Source: Axinella damicornis (taxonomy: Eukaryota > Porifera > Demospongiae > Axinellida > Axinellidae). From it: 64,000 bases of DNA. The notes beneath the pieces were generated by a model. It saw nothing but the letters and a program-made list of their open reading frames with translations, had not been told where the DNA came from and did no database searches. The DNA lies in NCBI GenBank assembly GCA_963931865.1, contig OZ007509.1, positions 9,919,625-9,983,624 of the forward strand, read 5' to 3'. Made by a program: the position numbers and the translations under genes. Positions 25,802 through 39,300 of the stretch are shown here, piece after piece (the stretch's first letter is position 1; each line of letters begins with the position of its first letter).

Positions 25802-26054
25802 CCCACTGCTCCATCAAAAGCAACCACTGAGGACCTAGGCTTTAAGGCTGGTGAACCTTATCACTACTACTACGCACCAGCCAGTCCCTAAGCTTCATAC
25901 CCAAGGAGACATAAACACTGGGTATAGGTGCAGTATTACTGCACGGGAGGGTCCTAACTTGATGAATGATGAACATAATGTAAAAGTGCTAACCCAGTGA
26001 AAATATTTAACTCACAGTGTGCATGTGCTAGAGGGATAATTATATGGCTCTTGC

Positions 26055-26102
26055 CTGAGTCTGTCTGTCTGTCTGTCTGTCTGTCTGCCTGTTTGTTTGT
26101 CT
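26055..26102. repeat. (CTGT)n microsatellite
   Basis: Seven or so tandem TCTG units followed by TTTGTTTGTC decay units. Confidence 0.9.
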
Positions 26103-26305
26103 GCACAACTTTAGTGGTGGCATTGTTCATTTCTACATTCAAACTAAGGTGTGAACATCTTGAATACCATATTTAAACGTGTCGATTTTCATAAAATTGA
26201 TTCGTTTGGAAGTTATGGTGTCATATTGCTTACCTTGACAGCTTCCGGTGTTACGCAGCTTGTTTCTTTTTTGACATCAGAGGTTTCAAAAGTTGCAATT
26301 ACAAT

Positions 26306-26455
26306 AGCAGTCAATAAAAAGTTTACGTTCCGTTTACAAACAACGATCGTTCTACGGTGAGAAACCACTCAGAAAACGGTGTGAAATTATTGCTACGTCA
26401 GCGTTTATATGCACCGTTTTACGGTATACAAGCGTAGTAAAAACTTTCGCGACTA
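26306..26455. mobile_element. Fragment of the TACAGTAG-family element
   Basis: It matches the left portion of the element at 34381: AGTCAATAAAAAGTTTACGT, ACAAACAACGATCGTTCT and CTACGTCAGCGTTTATA. The right terminus is missing, so this is a truncated copy. Confidence 0.75.
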
Positions 26456-26964
26456 CAACTAGTATCTGATCATAATATTATGGGTTCGAGTGTGATGTGG
26501 GGATAATTGTACGAGAATTCAGATCACATACTTAATTAGACTTCGGGGAATAAGCCCTGAAGCGACGAATTAGAATTTTCTCAACCAGAGAGCATTGATG
26601 CTGTTGTGTGTGTGTGAAGCAGAAAGCTTTAGGATGGAAGCAGTGTTGTAGCTTACATCCAGGATTCCCCAAATGTAGCACACAGGCATCATGAGCAGCT
26701 GGCTACAGTACTACTAGGGCACAATGATTAGCGCCACTGTTTCTGTTACATCACACAGTTCTCATAGCAGTTCATTCTGCTCAGGCACAGCAAAACAATC
26801 CCCAAACAATGAGAGCGTTCACACAGCAACCATTTCAACCGTTACTAATAAAAATGAGGCACAGACTAGTGGACACTCACTACTAGAGTGGAGCTGAACA
26901 TGATTGGCTGGTCACGCCACGGTCACCTAGTAAGTGTGCAATTTCTGATGGCCCTTGGGCTACA

Positions 26965-27165
26965 ATTAGAGTGCAAGTTTGGACACTTTTATATTGGAGT
27001 ACGAGTGTATGGCAACTCAACAAGTACGTGTTGCAGTGCCATGTAGAAATCGAAGATTATTTTGCCCATAAGAGTGCAATTTGGACACTTTTCTATTGGA
27101 GTACACAAATGTATGGCAACTCAAGTATGTGTCGCCGTGCCAAGTAGAATATTTTGCCCATCGGT
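26965..27165. repeat. Tandem duplication of about 105 bp
   Basis: Two adjacent copies share GAGTGCAA(G/T)TTTGGACACTTT, GTATGGCAACTCAA and TTTTGCCCAT. Short related words (CAGAATAATCTTCGATTGCC) recur at 27575, just past the last recognised exon of the adaptor gene. Confidence 0.7.
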
Positions 27166-27233
27166 CAAAAAATGAGTTAAAGATGCTAATGGAGGCCTTA
27201 GGGCTCACCCAACTTGGTGTGCAGGTCTGAGTG

Positions 27234-27389
27234 CTATTTGTTGCTAGTACGAGCACTTGCACCAATGAAAGTGAACTGACCTCGGGATTCTACATAGTAA
27301 ACGCATGCGGTACCATCAACACACGACCAAGATAGCTCCGTATATCCGTGATCAAATGTCAACATCCTTTGCTTAAAACCGAAGCACCT
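27234..27389 (-). CDS. Doubtful terminal exon candidate of the adaptor
   Basis: It follows the acceptor CTGCTTCACTTCAG in phase 0 and reads 51 codons to TAG, including CVYYVESRGQFTFIGAS. It lacks the F-x-S-L-x-x-L-x-x-x-Y pattern expected at the end of an SH2 domain, so it may be a chance frame. Confidence 0.18.
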   Translation of the reverse strand, partial: RCFGFKQRMLTFDHGYTELSWSCVDGTACVYYVESRGQFTFIGASARTSNK

Positions 27390-27642
27390 CTGAAGTGAAG
27401 CAGGTAAGTAGAATTATGAATTGAGGGTTCGAGTGCTACAATACAGATCGACGGTTCTTGTTGTGTTGATAACTCCTACTTCACTGTCTTTTCAGACTTG
27501 TTCATTATTTATTTTGCTGCAGTACGTTTCTAGCTGTCTTACCGCAAGGCCTAGAGAACAAAGATTTTCATTCCAGAATAATCTTCGATTGCCACATGGG
27601 ACTGCCGTAATTAACATCACTAACACATACTGGCCCACTCAC

Positions 27643-27769
27643 TTTGTCTTTAAACAGCTTATAATGGCGGCACCTGTCAATGTGCCATACAGACAACACT
27701 TTCTCTGCTCCTGCGTGTGAACCCTCACGGATTAGGTAAGTGCCATCACGGTTTGTAGCCCGAAGAAGT
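27643..27769 (-). CDS. Adaptor exon 14: SH2 core
   Basis: Acceptor TGTTCCTTCAG, donor AAA|GTGAGT. It encodes LLRATNRDGTYLIREGSHAG and then KVLSVWHIDRCRHYKLFKDK. Arg534 in LIRE is the phosphotyrosine-binding arginine, and HYKLF is the beta-D strand with its His. The end in phase 0 calls for another exon for the SH2 C-terminal half. Confidence 0.92.
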
Positions 27770-30700
27770 CTGAAGGAACAGATTATTACCAAATAGAGTT
27801 AGACTCATACCCAGGCTCTTTGACAAGCTTAAATCCAAGCAGAGAGCATCTGTGAAGGGTGCACAGACGTCCATAGCATTACCTGAACATGGGTTAACAA
27901 TTATTAAGCACATGCGTAAAAAGCGGATACCAGGCACTCTTTCCACCCCTTGATCCATCTTACTTGAAGGCTAGCATCCAACAGGAAGATTGCACACATA
28001 CATTGTGCAATCTCAAGAGAGAATCATGGTTGCGTTATTCTGAGATTGAACAGATACTACCATATAGCGGTTTTTTTTTTCGTGGGGTGCCAATTTTCGA
28101 TATTTTCATGACTCACCAACAAGTCATGAAATTTTCCACCCACAAATTTTCAACCCATAATCGCGCTGTGCAACACGTAGGTGCCGTCGTTCAAGTACAC
28201 TGTACGGCTCTTTGTAACTGTACCTGCGTGACTGTGTCCCGTTGACAGTGTCAGGATCCTCTATCACCAGCTGTCCGTCGCGTTGTGATCGACAAAGTAG
28301 AATTGGACATAAGCAACAAAAAAATGAGGCCAGTAACTCGCGCCACAGCAAATGGATCAATACAGTTGCCATTCTCACGTTGGGATGTTAGTTCTTCTCC
28401 AACACTGGCCTTCCTCATGTCTTCAAAGTAGCGTCGCACTCATGCTATATAGTGTAGTGCAATGTGGTTGAAACTGTACTTCGGCCATCAAACCACGGGT
28501 ACTAATTTTCGTACTACGTCATCCGTGACGTAACGCGCACGCGAACGCGGTACCAGTACGGGTGCAGTGCAAGTGCTACGAAAATTAGAACCACAAAAAT
28601 TAATTCTGACGATCGTACCCAGCATTTCACGAAAATTTCCACCCACGAAAATAACCCTCTATACCATATAACATCTGCAAACATACACACAGATGATGAA
28701 TATGCACTGCAAGCATACCTATCAGCATCTGCCCTGTCTAGGCGGTCAAAGATGCACGATGGAGGCATGAGTTCATCTGGCCTCTTGAACATGATATAGT
28801 AGGCATCACTCTCATCGCCCTGGTAGGGATCGTCTTCATCCTCGAGTGGAGAGTCAGACTGAGATGAGGGAGAAGAAAAGGGCGGAGGGATGGAGGGAGA
28901 CCACCCTTCTAAAGTCAGTCTTTCTGTAGATTCATCTACTTGAGTTACTCACAACATAGTCTCCCTCCTCTCGTGATTCTAAGGAAGGCAGTACAATCTC
29001 ATGGCCCCCTCTCATTATCTGCAGGAAGGAAACACAATCACGCTGAGATGAATAAAGCGAGGACAGAGTGGGGAATGGGTTGAACATGGAAAGGTAGAAG
29101 AGAGGAAATTGAGGGGAAAGAGGAGAGAGGAGGGATGAAGAGGTCAGAGGAGGTGGGAGAGAAGATGGGGGAAGAGAAATGGGGAGAGAGGTGGGGAGGC
29201 GAGTAGAAGAGAGGAAGACAAGGACAAGGAGGTTGGAGAGAAACAGATTGGGGAAGAGATGAGGAGAGACGAAGAGACGAAGAGATGAGGGGATCAGAGA
29301 TTGGAGAGAGGATCGAGGGTGGAAGCAGCCCTACCTTCTGACCATCATCCTGCATAGGAGGCGATGAAGACCTGCACAACAGGGAACTCACATTCATGTA
29401 CCGTAAACACACAATCACACCTACCCCCTTCACACAAAAATACACACGTGCACACACATATTCACCTGGTACGCTCAGGAGAAGCCAGAACTCCTCCATC
29501 TGATGCAGGTCCACTACCAATAATGGGGAGATAGGTCTCTTCTGACTCCTCTATAACACCTCAGAAGAGGAGAAGCGCATGAGTGACATCAGGACGAGAT
29601 GAATTGAGACTCAGAACAAGCCTGGATCTCTTTGTACTCTCCCATGTTTACCTTTCCTAGCTAGCTCTTAATTCTCAATTCATGACTTTAATACGGTACG
29701 TGGTGAAGGTATTGATGCTGAGTAGACTCTCAGCCCCCTGACTGTGGTAATGGCAGGTGATCGTGTAGAGCTTCCCGAAACGGAACCATCTAAGGAACGG
29801 CACCCCCTTGCACTGGAAGGCTTGCCTGCTTCACGGACAGGGCAGCCAGGGAACAGAAATGGAAGCGAGCAGCAAGCTTGGTGACATTGGTAAGTACAGA
29901 GTCATGCCAGTAGAGGTGCTGGGGTGGGTGAACGTCTTACAACGGGCAAGTCTGTTATCGCCCATACGGCTCTGACCCAGTTCAATTCGGTGGCAAAGGT
30001 GTATGGCTGAAGACTAAAGGCAAGCCTGTTGCAATACTTTCGCCACGTACAGTAAATGCATCCTGTTCCATCGTAAGTGTCCCAATAAGGTAACTACTGT
30101 TTTTGCCACAATTTCTGGTGCGCATTATATTATGTGAGTCAACTGCTCCCTCACCAGCTTTACTGGCTCAACATGCTCCTGGTAGCAAGAATGCACACAA
30201 CTACACACAATTTTGGGTCCCATGTAAACAGTAAGCATTGTTCCTTGAGTGGCAAGCAACTCAAATAGGTCTTGATGCAGGAACATGAAATATGGTACTT
30301 ACTTGCAACTGATGGCTTGGATGCAACTGGCGGACCTCCTTGGCCAATGGTTTCTGCAGGTACACAACACAATTGCATAACTACTACACACCCTCCTTAC
30401 ACTCACGTAAACAACTATTCGTCCAGACGATGTAATAAGGAGTAACAACTTCGTTCCCAAAGATTCACGTTTTTGGTCGCAGAAGCAAGCAGAGAATAGG
30501 GACAGGGACAATGATAAGATCCTATATGTTGAACACTACTGAGATTTTGGGGTGCACAACTGTACCTACATGTATAAACCGTTGCAGCTGGTGGAATTTA
30601 AATTACTGGTGAGAGCTCGTCCTATTAGCCTTGAACCCTGGGGGAGAGAGCGCCTGCATGGTATCCACTGTTTTTACATGTGCTTAATTTCCCAACATTC

Positions 30701-33700
30701 CAGGAATCCCGGATAAGACCGCATCATTTCCATGGCTTGTTGACGTCAGATATGTTTTCACAACTGTATCACATCAACAATGGCGACTTTATGCAAGACC
30801 TAGACCACACAGTTTCGTACCTCCAGCGACTTGGATGTGCAGTGATGACGCTCGAACCCGAGAACAGGGCATCTTTGAAGTGAAGAGACTCTGCCTACCC
30901 ACTGGTTTTGGTGTTATACTGTTCGTGTTTGATAGGAAGCTTGCCTGTAGTCACTGTAGTCCCATCACTCATGGCACTGATGACAGACCAAGTTCCAAGT
31001 GTGAGAGTGAAAGCTGCATTCATGTCTTCGTGGTTTCGTTGTGTGGTAAGGTTGGGGAGGAGATTTCTGGACAGTATTTTAATTCCGGACACGCACTTCA
31101 TAGGCCCTCACATTCGCTCCGTTAGCAATTCTTACAAATTATGGTAAGAGCACATGTGTACCTACCTTCGAACTTTCCAACGCTGTGCATATGTTAGCAA
31201 AAACTGCTCCTAGAGAGCGAAAGCTAGGGGCCGTGTCTGGAAATCCATGACCTTATAGACGTCATTGTTCATGCTCGGAAAGTTTTGCGTTGTCATCTGC
31301 ATAATTCCACGTGGTTTTATGCAGAAATTAAGCGCATGTGCAAACAATGGATACCAGGCGCCCTCTACCCCTCCTCCATGCCTGGGTTTGAGGCTATCCA
31401 CCTATCTACTGAATCCATAGTTCAGGCTACACAGTATGTGATATTACATGGCAATGTTACACTGTATATGCAGTAGTCTCAGCACCAGACAGGAGTGGGG
31501 GTCTGTGAAAAGGCATCAGTACTGGTGACAGTTTGCATGGGGCGGGGGGGGGGGGGGGGGGGGGGGTACAATCACTATGCCTAGATAACATGACAGGATG
31601 GCTTTATTGTAAAATCTGAGACATTTCAAAAGTTTTGGTCTCTTGCTCTGTTGCACTGTAGCCAACGGCAGTTCCCTCTCTATCAGTCATACGGCATGGG
31701 TGTCTACTACATTCCCTCGCTTGCGCTGACACTCCAGCTCCTCTCCAATGTTGACATGGTATCCGGTCTCGGGAACATGTGAATGAATTTTTCGCATGGT
31801 TTAGTTTTTGTCGGTGTGCTTGAGCGACGAAAAGAAAACAACATATAATATATTTCACGTGAAAATTTCCTGATCTACGGTATATTATTACCCATATGGG
31901 AGTAAGGTAATGCATGAGTGTGAAGATGTTCAGCTCAGGAAAATACTTGCAATACCTCGCCATATTGCCCTCCCATACAGGTAATGATAGGTTTAATACT
32001 TGCAATAAAGAAACCGACCACACAATTGACATCAAAAGCATGATAAGCGGCAAGGAGCTAGCTACTATGTTTTAACAGGTAAGAACAGCTAGTGCTGCCA
32101 GTAGTTTAGTCAGCTAATGAAGGCACCAAAAACCCCCAAAAACGAGTTCTAGTGTAGTTTCTGAACACCGATTGATGACACCTTTCTCACTACTCCATTT
32201 TGTGCATAGACTCAAAACTGAAAATAACCAATCAGCACCGCCCATTCAGTCATGCCTTGACAATGTGCAATATGGGGAAGGCAACATGATAAATTAATGC
32301 ATGCACCACTGTTAAGTTAACCCTTTAAGACCACATGTTGCATATCTGCAACGCGAGACTTCCAGCTTCATGATGTCACATCCGGCAATGTCATTGGGAG
32401 ATAGGTTCTGCGACAGAAGAAAGGGCGGGACAGGGGGAGGTGGGTGGGTGCACCCGAAGGGTGCAAACAGCATGGCCGTGTCTGGGCCCACGGTAGAAAG
32501 GTCTCGGTCAGCACTGGGAAGGCCATTTCCGCCGTTTTTGGCATAAATGGACTTAGAAAGTAGCTGTCTTGCCTTGTAGGGCCTCCATTTCTAGCGTCTG
32601 TTTTTTTTGCTACGGCAGTCCATTTCTAGCGTCCGTTTTTTTAGCTACGGCAGGTTGGCATTTCTCGGGAGGCTTGATTGCAAGTTTGTTAATCGGTGGG
32701 TGTGGTTAAGTCACGTATATGCTTAGTATAGTTGAAATTACCTGTGTGAGCAGTTTCCAGTCCAGCAATGCCAGGGAACAGAAATTAGGGTATGTTTAAG
32801 TGTTCTATAGACTGAAAATGACCTAGAGAAAGAAACTTGGCCCCTTAAGAGTTAATTAAACAACTCAACAGACTGTATTATAACACATACATACAAAAGT
32901 TTTAAGCAAATTTGCAAACTGTAGCTCCCTCCTTCCCCTGTTATCTAGGGAGAAAACTGTTCTAAAATCATGCTGTTTATGGTGACAACAGTATCACATG
33001 AACTCACGTGTTCTCGATGGCTGAAGGGACACGATTGAACGCAACGGCACCAGCGGTGCACCTCCCTTGCCTTAACGGTGGAAGGGAGAGGGGGGGGAGG
33101 GAGGGAGGGAGGGAGGGAGGGAGGGAGGGAGGGAGGGAGGGAGGGAGGGAGGGAGGGAGGGAGGGGAGGAGGGAGGAGAGGAGGGAGGGAGGGAGGGAGG
33201 GAGGGAGGGAGGGAGGGAGGGAGGGAGGGAGGGAGGGAGGGAGGGAGGGAGTGAGGGAGGAGGGATGGAGAGGTTGTATTATAACTACAATCTAGACACA
33301 GAACACTACACAGGTGACTTTGGCCGAGAAGTGTGAAATAATGATTACTGCAGATTTGAGCAATCTGCTCCCTTGCTGCAAATCTGCTTAGCTGTAGACT
33401 TGCTCCATTGATAATGTACATGTATGGAGAGCTAAATATGGGGCCATATTCTACTGCCGGTATTCCACTCTTCCTTAGGAAAACAACACGCAGACACAGT
33501 AGCTGCATGTGTGAGTCACCAGGCACCGGTATACGCAGTATATTGGATTAGTGCTGGAACTGCCAGTACTGAACTAGACACCTGTATCCGTAACGGATTC
33601 AGAGAAATTGACATTCGTAGTCAAAGGAGTTCTGTGCCTAGTAAGTCGCTCAAGGATGGTCCCAAAATGGCAGTGTCCTTGTTAGTGTTAACCCTTTAAG

Positions 33701-36029
33701 CCCTATTGACGCATAAATGCGTCGTTTAGACCCTATGCACATGTAGGGCTTCTCATCAGTCCAAAAAGAGACCAAAAAGGCTTCAGAGGGCCTAGGGACG
33801 ACTTTCAGGCACGAACTCAAAAATTTGGTCAGATTTCGGCGCGCCTCCCCCACTAAACGTACAAGCGGGGGGGTTTCGAAGGGGGGGCAGCAGCCCCCCC
33901 CCTTCGGCCTGTCGTGGGCGTTTTTTGATTTTAATGAGATTCATTGACCCGAGAATTTTTGATTCTAATGATATTCATAGACCCCACCCAGGGCCTCAAG
34001 AAAACCTGCAAATTGGTGGTGTAAGGTGTGCCATCAGTCGGATCTGGCCCAAGTTTAGGGAAATGCTGGGTGAAAATCCGGCTGACATCCACCTTTGACC
34101 TCCGATTGCTGGGCTTGTGGGGGGTCATGAATATCATTAACGGTATTGCCAGAGAGGTCTCTCCATGTGTGCGGGCCCCACCAAGTTTGGCCGCTGAGGA
34201 GCGAATGCTGTGGGAGAGGAGTACCTACGAAAGTGGTGTGCGCTGAATGCACGAAAATGTGTTGTCTTGGTGGGAAGAATTCGGTGGTTAAAGGGTTAAG
34301 CAAGAACGAGCGTTGCCAAGTACTACACTACTAAAGCAGCGAGTATTGGGGCTGGTAACTATAATAGCTGTAGGATTATTTACAGTAGCTGTCAATATAA
34401 AGTTTACGTTCCGTTTACAAACAACGATCGTTCTGCGGTGAGAAACGGCTCAGAAAACTGTGTGAAATTATTGCTACGTCAGCGTTTATACGCACCGTTT
34501 TTGGCGGTATACAAGCGTAGTAAAAACTTTTAACGCTTATAGCGGATGCAGCCTATGTCCGACGCTGTTCTACCTGGGTTATGTTTTAGGCCCTGGATCT
34601 CTCTCCCTGCTGGTCTTTGTTCGATGTCCACAGCTTACGCAGAACTGGAGATACAGTGGCAATGCGATCGATCGCTTCCGTAAACCCCGCCCACCAAGCG
34701 AAAGCTCTTGGAACTTGCACATCCCTCAAAAGGTCTGGCTGGTTTTTAAATATGCCTTATTGGAAGGCCTTAACTATACGCTGGCGTTTGTCCCTTGTCT
34801 GTAGCTTACTTGTAACCGGAGATAAAGGTTGACGAACTTGGCCGCTTACTCGCGACGGTGATAATTGCTGACTCAGCAACCGTAGTACGGGCAGATTGCG
34901 TATGAACGGAACGGACCGTAGAACGATCGTTGTTTGTAAACGGAACGTAAACTTTTTATTGACTGCTACTGTACCATGTACTGGGTAACATCACTCGTCT
35001 GTTGCCGTATTGTCACTTGTGCCTTCGGCATTCGTGCAATATGGCAACAGACCTGTGATTGTTTCCCAGCACTCGGTAAACATTATAACGAGTACAGCTA
35101 GTATCGACGTATTGCATTCGCAAAAAGCATGTGCAATAAAGGAAAGAATATTGAGTGTAATGTACTTGTGCGCAACTTGAACAAACAATTCTGCTCTAAT
35201 TTAAAACTAGGAAGTATCGTTCCTCATGCACATGCCACATGTGTAACCTAACCATGTGCTTATGAGTATGATCGATCTACATGTAGCTAGTGTGAATTTT
35301 AAAGTGTGGAGCTGGAGCTGAGATAAACATGTGGATTGCACTCGACTCCAAATGTAGCTGCTCTAGCTCTGCAAGCCCTGAAGGCGGCAGCTAGCTGCAG
35401 TGATTGCCGCAGCTTGCCAGATCTAGAGTGATTGCCATGGCGAGCCACAGTGACTGCCATAGCAAGCCACAGTGATTGCCGTAGCTTACCACAGTCATAG
35501 CCATAGCGAGCCGCAGTGATTGCCACAGTGAGCGCATTTGTCATAGCTTGCCTCAACTTGCTGCACTGCAGCTTGCACTTCTCAGCCACTGTTGGATCAA
35601 TTGCTGGTCATCATTCACTTCTCCACACCTCCACATGGCATTCTGTACATGAATTATAGTACTTACATGTACCATACAAAGACATGTACTTGAAAGTGGA
35701 ACAAAGCATTACAGCCATAAATGAGCACTCCAACAACAAGTACCTAGCAATAGCTTTTGCCAACACACCCATAGGATCATGGTAAGCCACCATTGGGACG
35801 GCTCTAGGGCTTTTCACTCTTACACTGCAGCAGTGTTCCAACAAATTGTCCACTGTGTGGAACAAAGAGACCCTATTCAGACATCCCAGTTTTGAACTGC
35901 AATCGTGCACTCCCCACACACTGCATAGTTGTGCAGACTATGCAGACTATAGTTGTACAGGGTGTTGTGCAGACTACTGGCACCACAGCTCGAAATAAGT
36001 TACCAGGGGTGGATCGAGGGAAATTTATA

Positions 36030-36073
<44 letters not shown>

Positions 36074-36298
36074 GCTATAGCTACTGTGAAGATGGGGGGC
36101 TTCCAATCTAGTATGATGCTGGAGTTGTGAAGGAGTCGAGAAGCCGCATGAAACTTTTGTCACTGTCATCTGTTCAGGTGTTTGGAAGGGCTCTCCTGGC
36201 AACATTGCACTTTCCACTGTCCTGCTACTGCTTTCCATGCAGTGATTATGGAATTAGCATGTATTACAGTAACTAGGGGCATGTCCACAGCAGTGAAA

Positions 36299-36333
<35 letters not shown>

Positions 36334-39300
36334 CTAGGGGGCTAGACCGAGGTTCATACAGGATCCACCCTAACTGTTAGCACACTACGGAACCAGTACT
36401 GGGGGTGGAGCCTTGGGAATAAGACTCATTCCACCTCAGAAAGGGGATCAATAAGCACTACACAGAGCATGTGGGCAGACCCAATCGGCCGAGACAATCA
36501 GCTCTCCATGCAAAACCATGCCCCAATAATCCACATTGAGAGATATTGAGATCCTTATACTTATAGTGACCTAGATAATGACAGCAACTTGTCATCTCAT
36601 TATTCATGTGGTGTTTAACCAGAAAAACAAACAGATTATAGTTAACCCTTTACCAACCAATGACGCATATAGCTGTGATGAGACTTTCAGCTTCATCATG
36701 TGACTTCTAGCAATGTCCTCTGGAGATAGGTTCCGCGTAAGCAGAAAAGGGTGGAACAGGGGAGGTGGGTGGGTGCACCCGAAGGGTGCAAACAGCATGG
36801 TTGCATCTGGGCTTAGCCGTGAATAGTCCTTGGTTGGAGTCGGGTGGGCCATTTCTTGGGTTTTCAGTGTAAACACCTGGGCCTCGGATTAAAATATAAT
36901 GGGAATCTTATCTAGGTAATATTTAACAAGCTATAAAACCGATCTCCAATGTCTCTGCCAATTCTTTGGATTTCGAGTGCAGAGCCATTCAAGAAACCCA
37001 AGTGGGGATCGCAAAGACCTGCAGTCGTATATTTTACCAAATGTAGCCCTTTAGGGCCCATAGCGCCAAAATGTCGTCATAATACTTTCAGCTTCATCAT
37101 GTGACTTCTGGCAATGTCCTTGGGAGATAGGTTCTGCGACAGGGTGGGACAGGGAGAGGTGGGTGGGTGAGACCGGAGGGTGCAAATAGCCTGGCCGTTT
37201 CTGGGTTCCGTGGTAGAAAGGCCTTGGTCGGCACTGGGAGGGCCATTTCCATCAATTTTGGTATAAATGGAGTTACCGTCTGGCTTTGTAGGGCCTCCAT
37301 TTCCAGGATACATAGACCGTTTTTCAGCTACGGCAGGTTGCCATTTTTTGGGAGACTTGATTGCAAGTTTGTTAACTGGTGGGCATGGTTAAGTCACGTA
37401 TACGCTTAGTACGTATAGCTGAAATTACCTGTGTGAGCAGTTTCGAGCCCAGCAATGCCAGGGAACAGAAATTAGGGTATGTTTAAGTGTTCTATCATAT
37501 ACTGACTCTACTCACACCCACTCAGCTCTAGCTAGACATCTAAATGCTGAAAGGTGAAGGAGTTGTTGCCAAGGTCCATTATTTATGCTTAAAATGGCCT
37601 ACCTGGTTCGGACTGAACATCCAAGCCCAGACTCGGCCATGCTGCTTTCACCAATTGGGTGAACATTCCCACCTTCCCTTGACCCACCCCTTGTGCACAC
37701 ACAGAACCTCCAAAGAATATTGACGCTAAAGCTGAAAGTCTCATAGCTAACAGGTTTTGCAGTTACCGTATACCGGAAAATTTTGGCGACCATTTCAATT
37801 TGGTGATTTGGCGATTCGGAAGCCAATTGCCAAATTAAAAAATCGGCAATATTGGCTGGCCAGCTAGATCGACTGTCGGCACATGCGGGAAGCAAGTCTG
37901 CAATGAGATTGCAAGACCCAATGTACTACAAGCTGAGAGAGATCTGCGGAGAAGTGCCTACTACTTCACAGACGGTGCACCGAATTAAAAGCGTAGACAG
38001 ACTACAGACTGCTGAACATCATGCGGTCATGGCCAACTGTGTAGCTACGTAGCCAGCTACTGTCCCTGTCCTGGGTCGGAGCATCGATCACTGCCACAGC
38101 GTACACATCATGGGCATTGCTGACCTCCCGGACAGCTGTTCGCTGATCGTGGGCTTCCAGATGCCGCGGAAAACGTGGTCACGACACTGCTCTCCGTTTT
38201 ATTTTCGTACGTCTTCATCCTGCTCCCCGATCTCAAAGTTAGTCAGTCCCGAAGTCAGTCACGGCGTGCGCTCACGGTGCGCATAGTGACATCATACTTT
38301 TCCCTGAATGGGGGATCTATTTCTCACGATATACATATGTACATACGCACCGGGATGTCATGCTCAGGAATGTTGATAACATTTAGCGGAATGTTGTGGG
38401 TTTCCGGTGGACGAATTGAGTTTTACTCGACGGTGCGAGAGTTACAACCTTGAGACTCAGATCAGTGGACGAGTGAGTGCGCAGTGCCTCCAGGGCTAAT
38501 TAGCAGAACTTGGAGCAGCTAAATATGGAGTTGAACAGTGAGCGCAGTTGACATTTGTTTATACCGCAACTCCACAACAGTCGCGCGTAGCCAGAGGCTA
38601 GGGTAAAGCGAGCAGAGCCTTCAGGGCTTGCAGAGCTAGAGCAGCTTCATGTGGAGCTGAACTGTGAGCGAAAACAACATCTTTACATCAGCTGGCTGCT
38701 CCACACTCTAGTTCACACTAGCTAGATCATGTAGATAGTACATGGAAGCACGTGGTCAGGTCATGCACATGCATGTGGCTCTCGTAAGGCATGACGCAGA
38801 TATGTATTCTTTATAGCTGTAAACGATCAGGAGTGACTTACGGCAAAACAGCCACATGTCACCGGGTGTCACCACCCACCTTCCATCTCTGGCACACAGC
38901 CATTTAAGTTAATCATGTACAACAGAGAGTATCTACACGTACATACCAGCTAGTCTGTGCTCTGAGGTCACCTCCCACTCATCAATATTCTTGAAGTTTT
39001 TCACATGGAGTGGAGCACCTCCAAGATTAGGCGAAGAGAGCGACTGTCGGGGGCCAGGGGGAAAGCTTGCTGAACCATCTCCTACTTGACTGTTGTGACG
39101 TGATGTATGTGTATGTACATATGTATGTGTGCAAGGATGCAGGAGTCCGTGTGTGGTGTGCACGCATGTATGTGTGGCAGACATGTGGTATGCAAAAAAA
39201 GCATCAAGCATGAGAAGGAACACAAAGGGGGCAAGCAGGTCGACTGCCACAATGTCAAGGCACTCTGACTCATCCACCATACCCTCCAATGACCAACACT

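Noticed and set aside
32945..33526. 193-codon minus frame rich in Ser-Leu-Pro
   Set aside because: It is the translation of a (TCCC)n microsatellite; the real exon 8 uses another frame.
36163..36238. Possible extra adaptor exon (TVESAMLPGEPFQTPEQ)
   Set aside because: No convincing acceptor or donor in phase; exons 7 and 8 already join without it.
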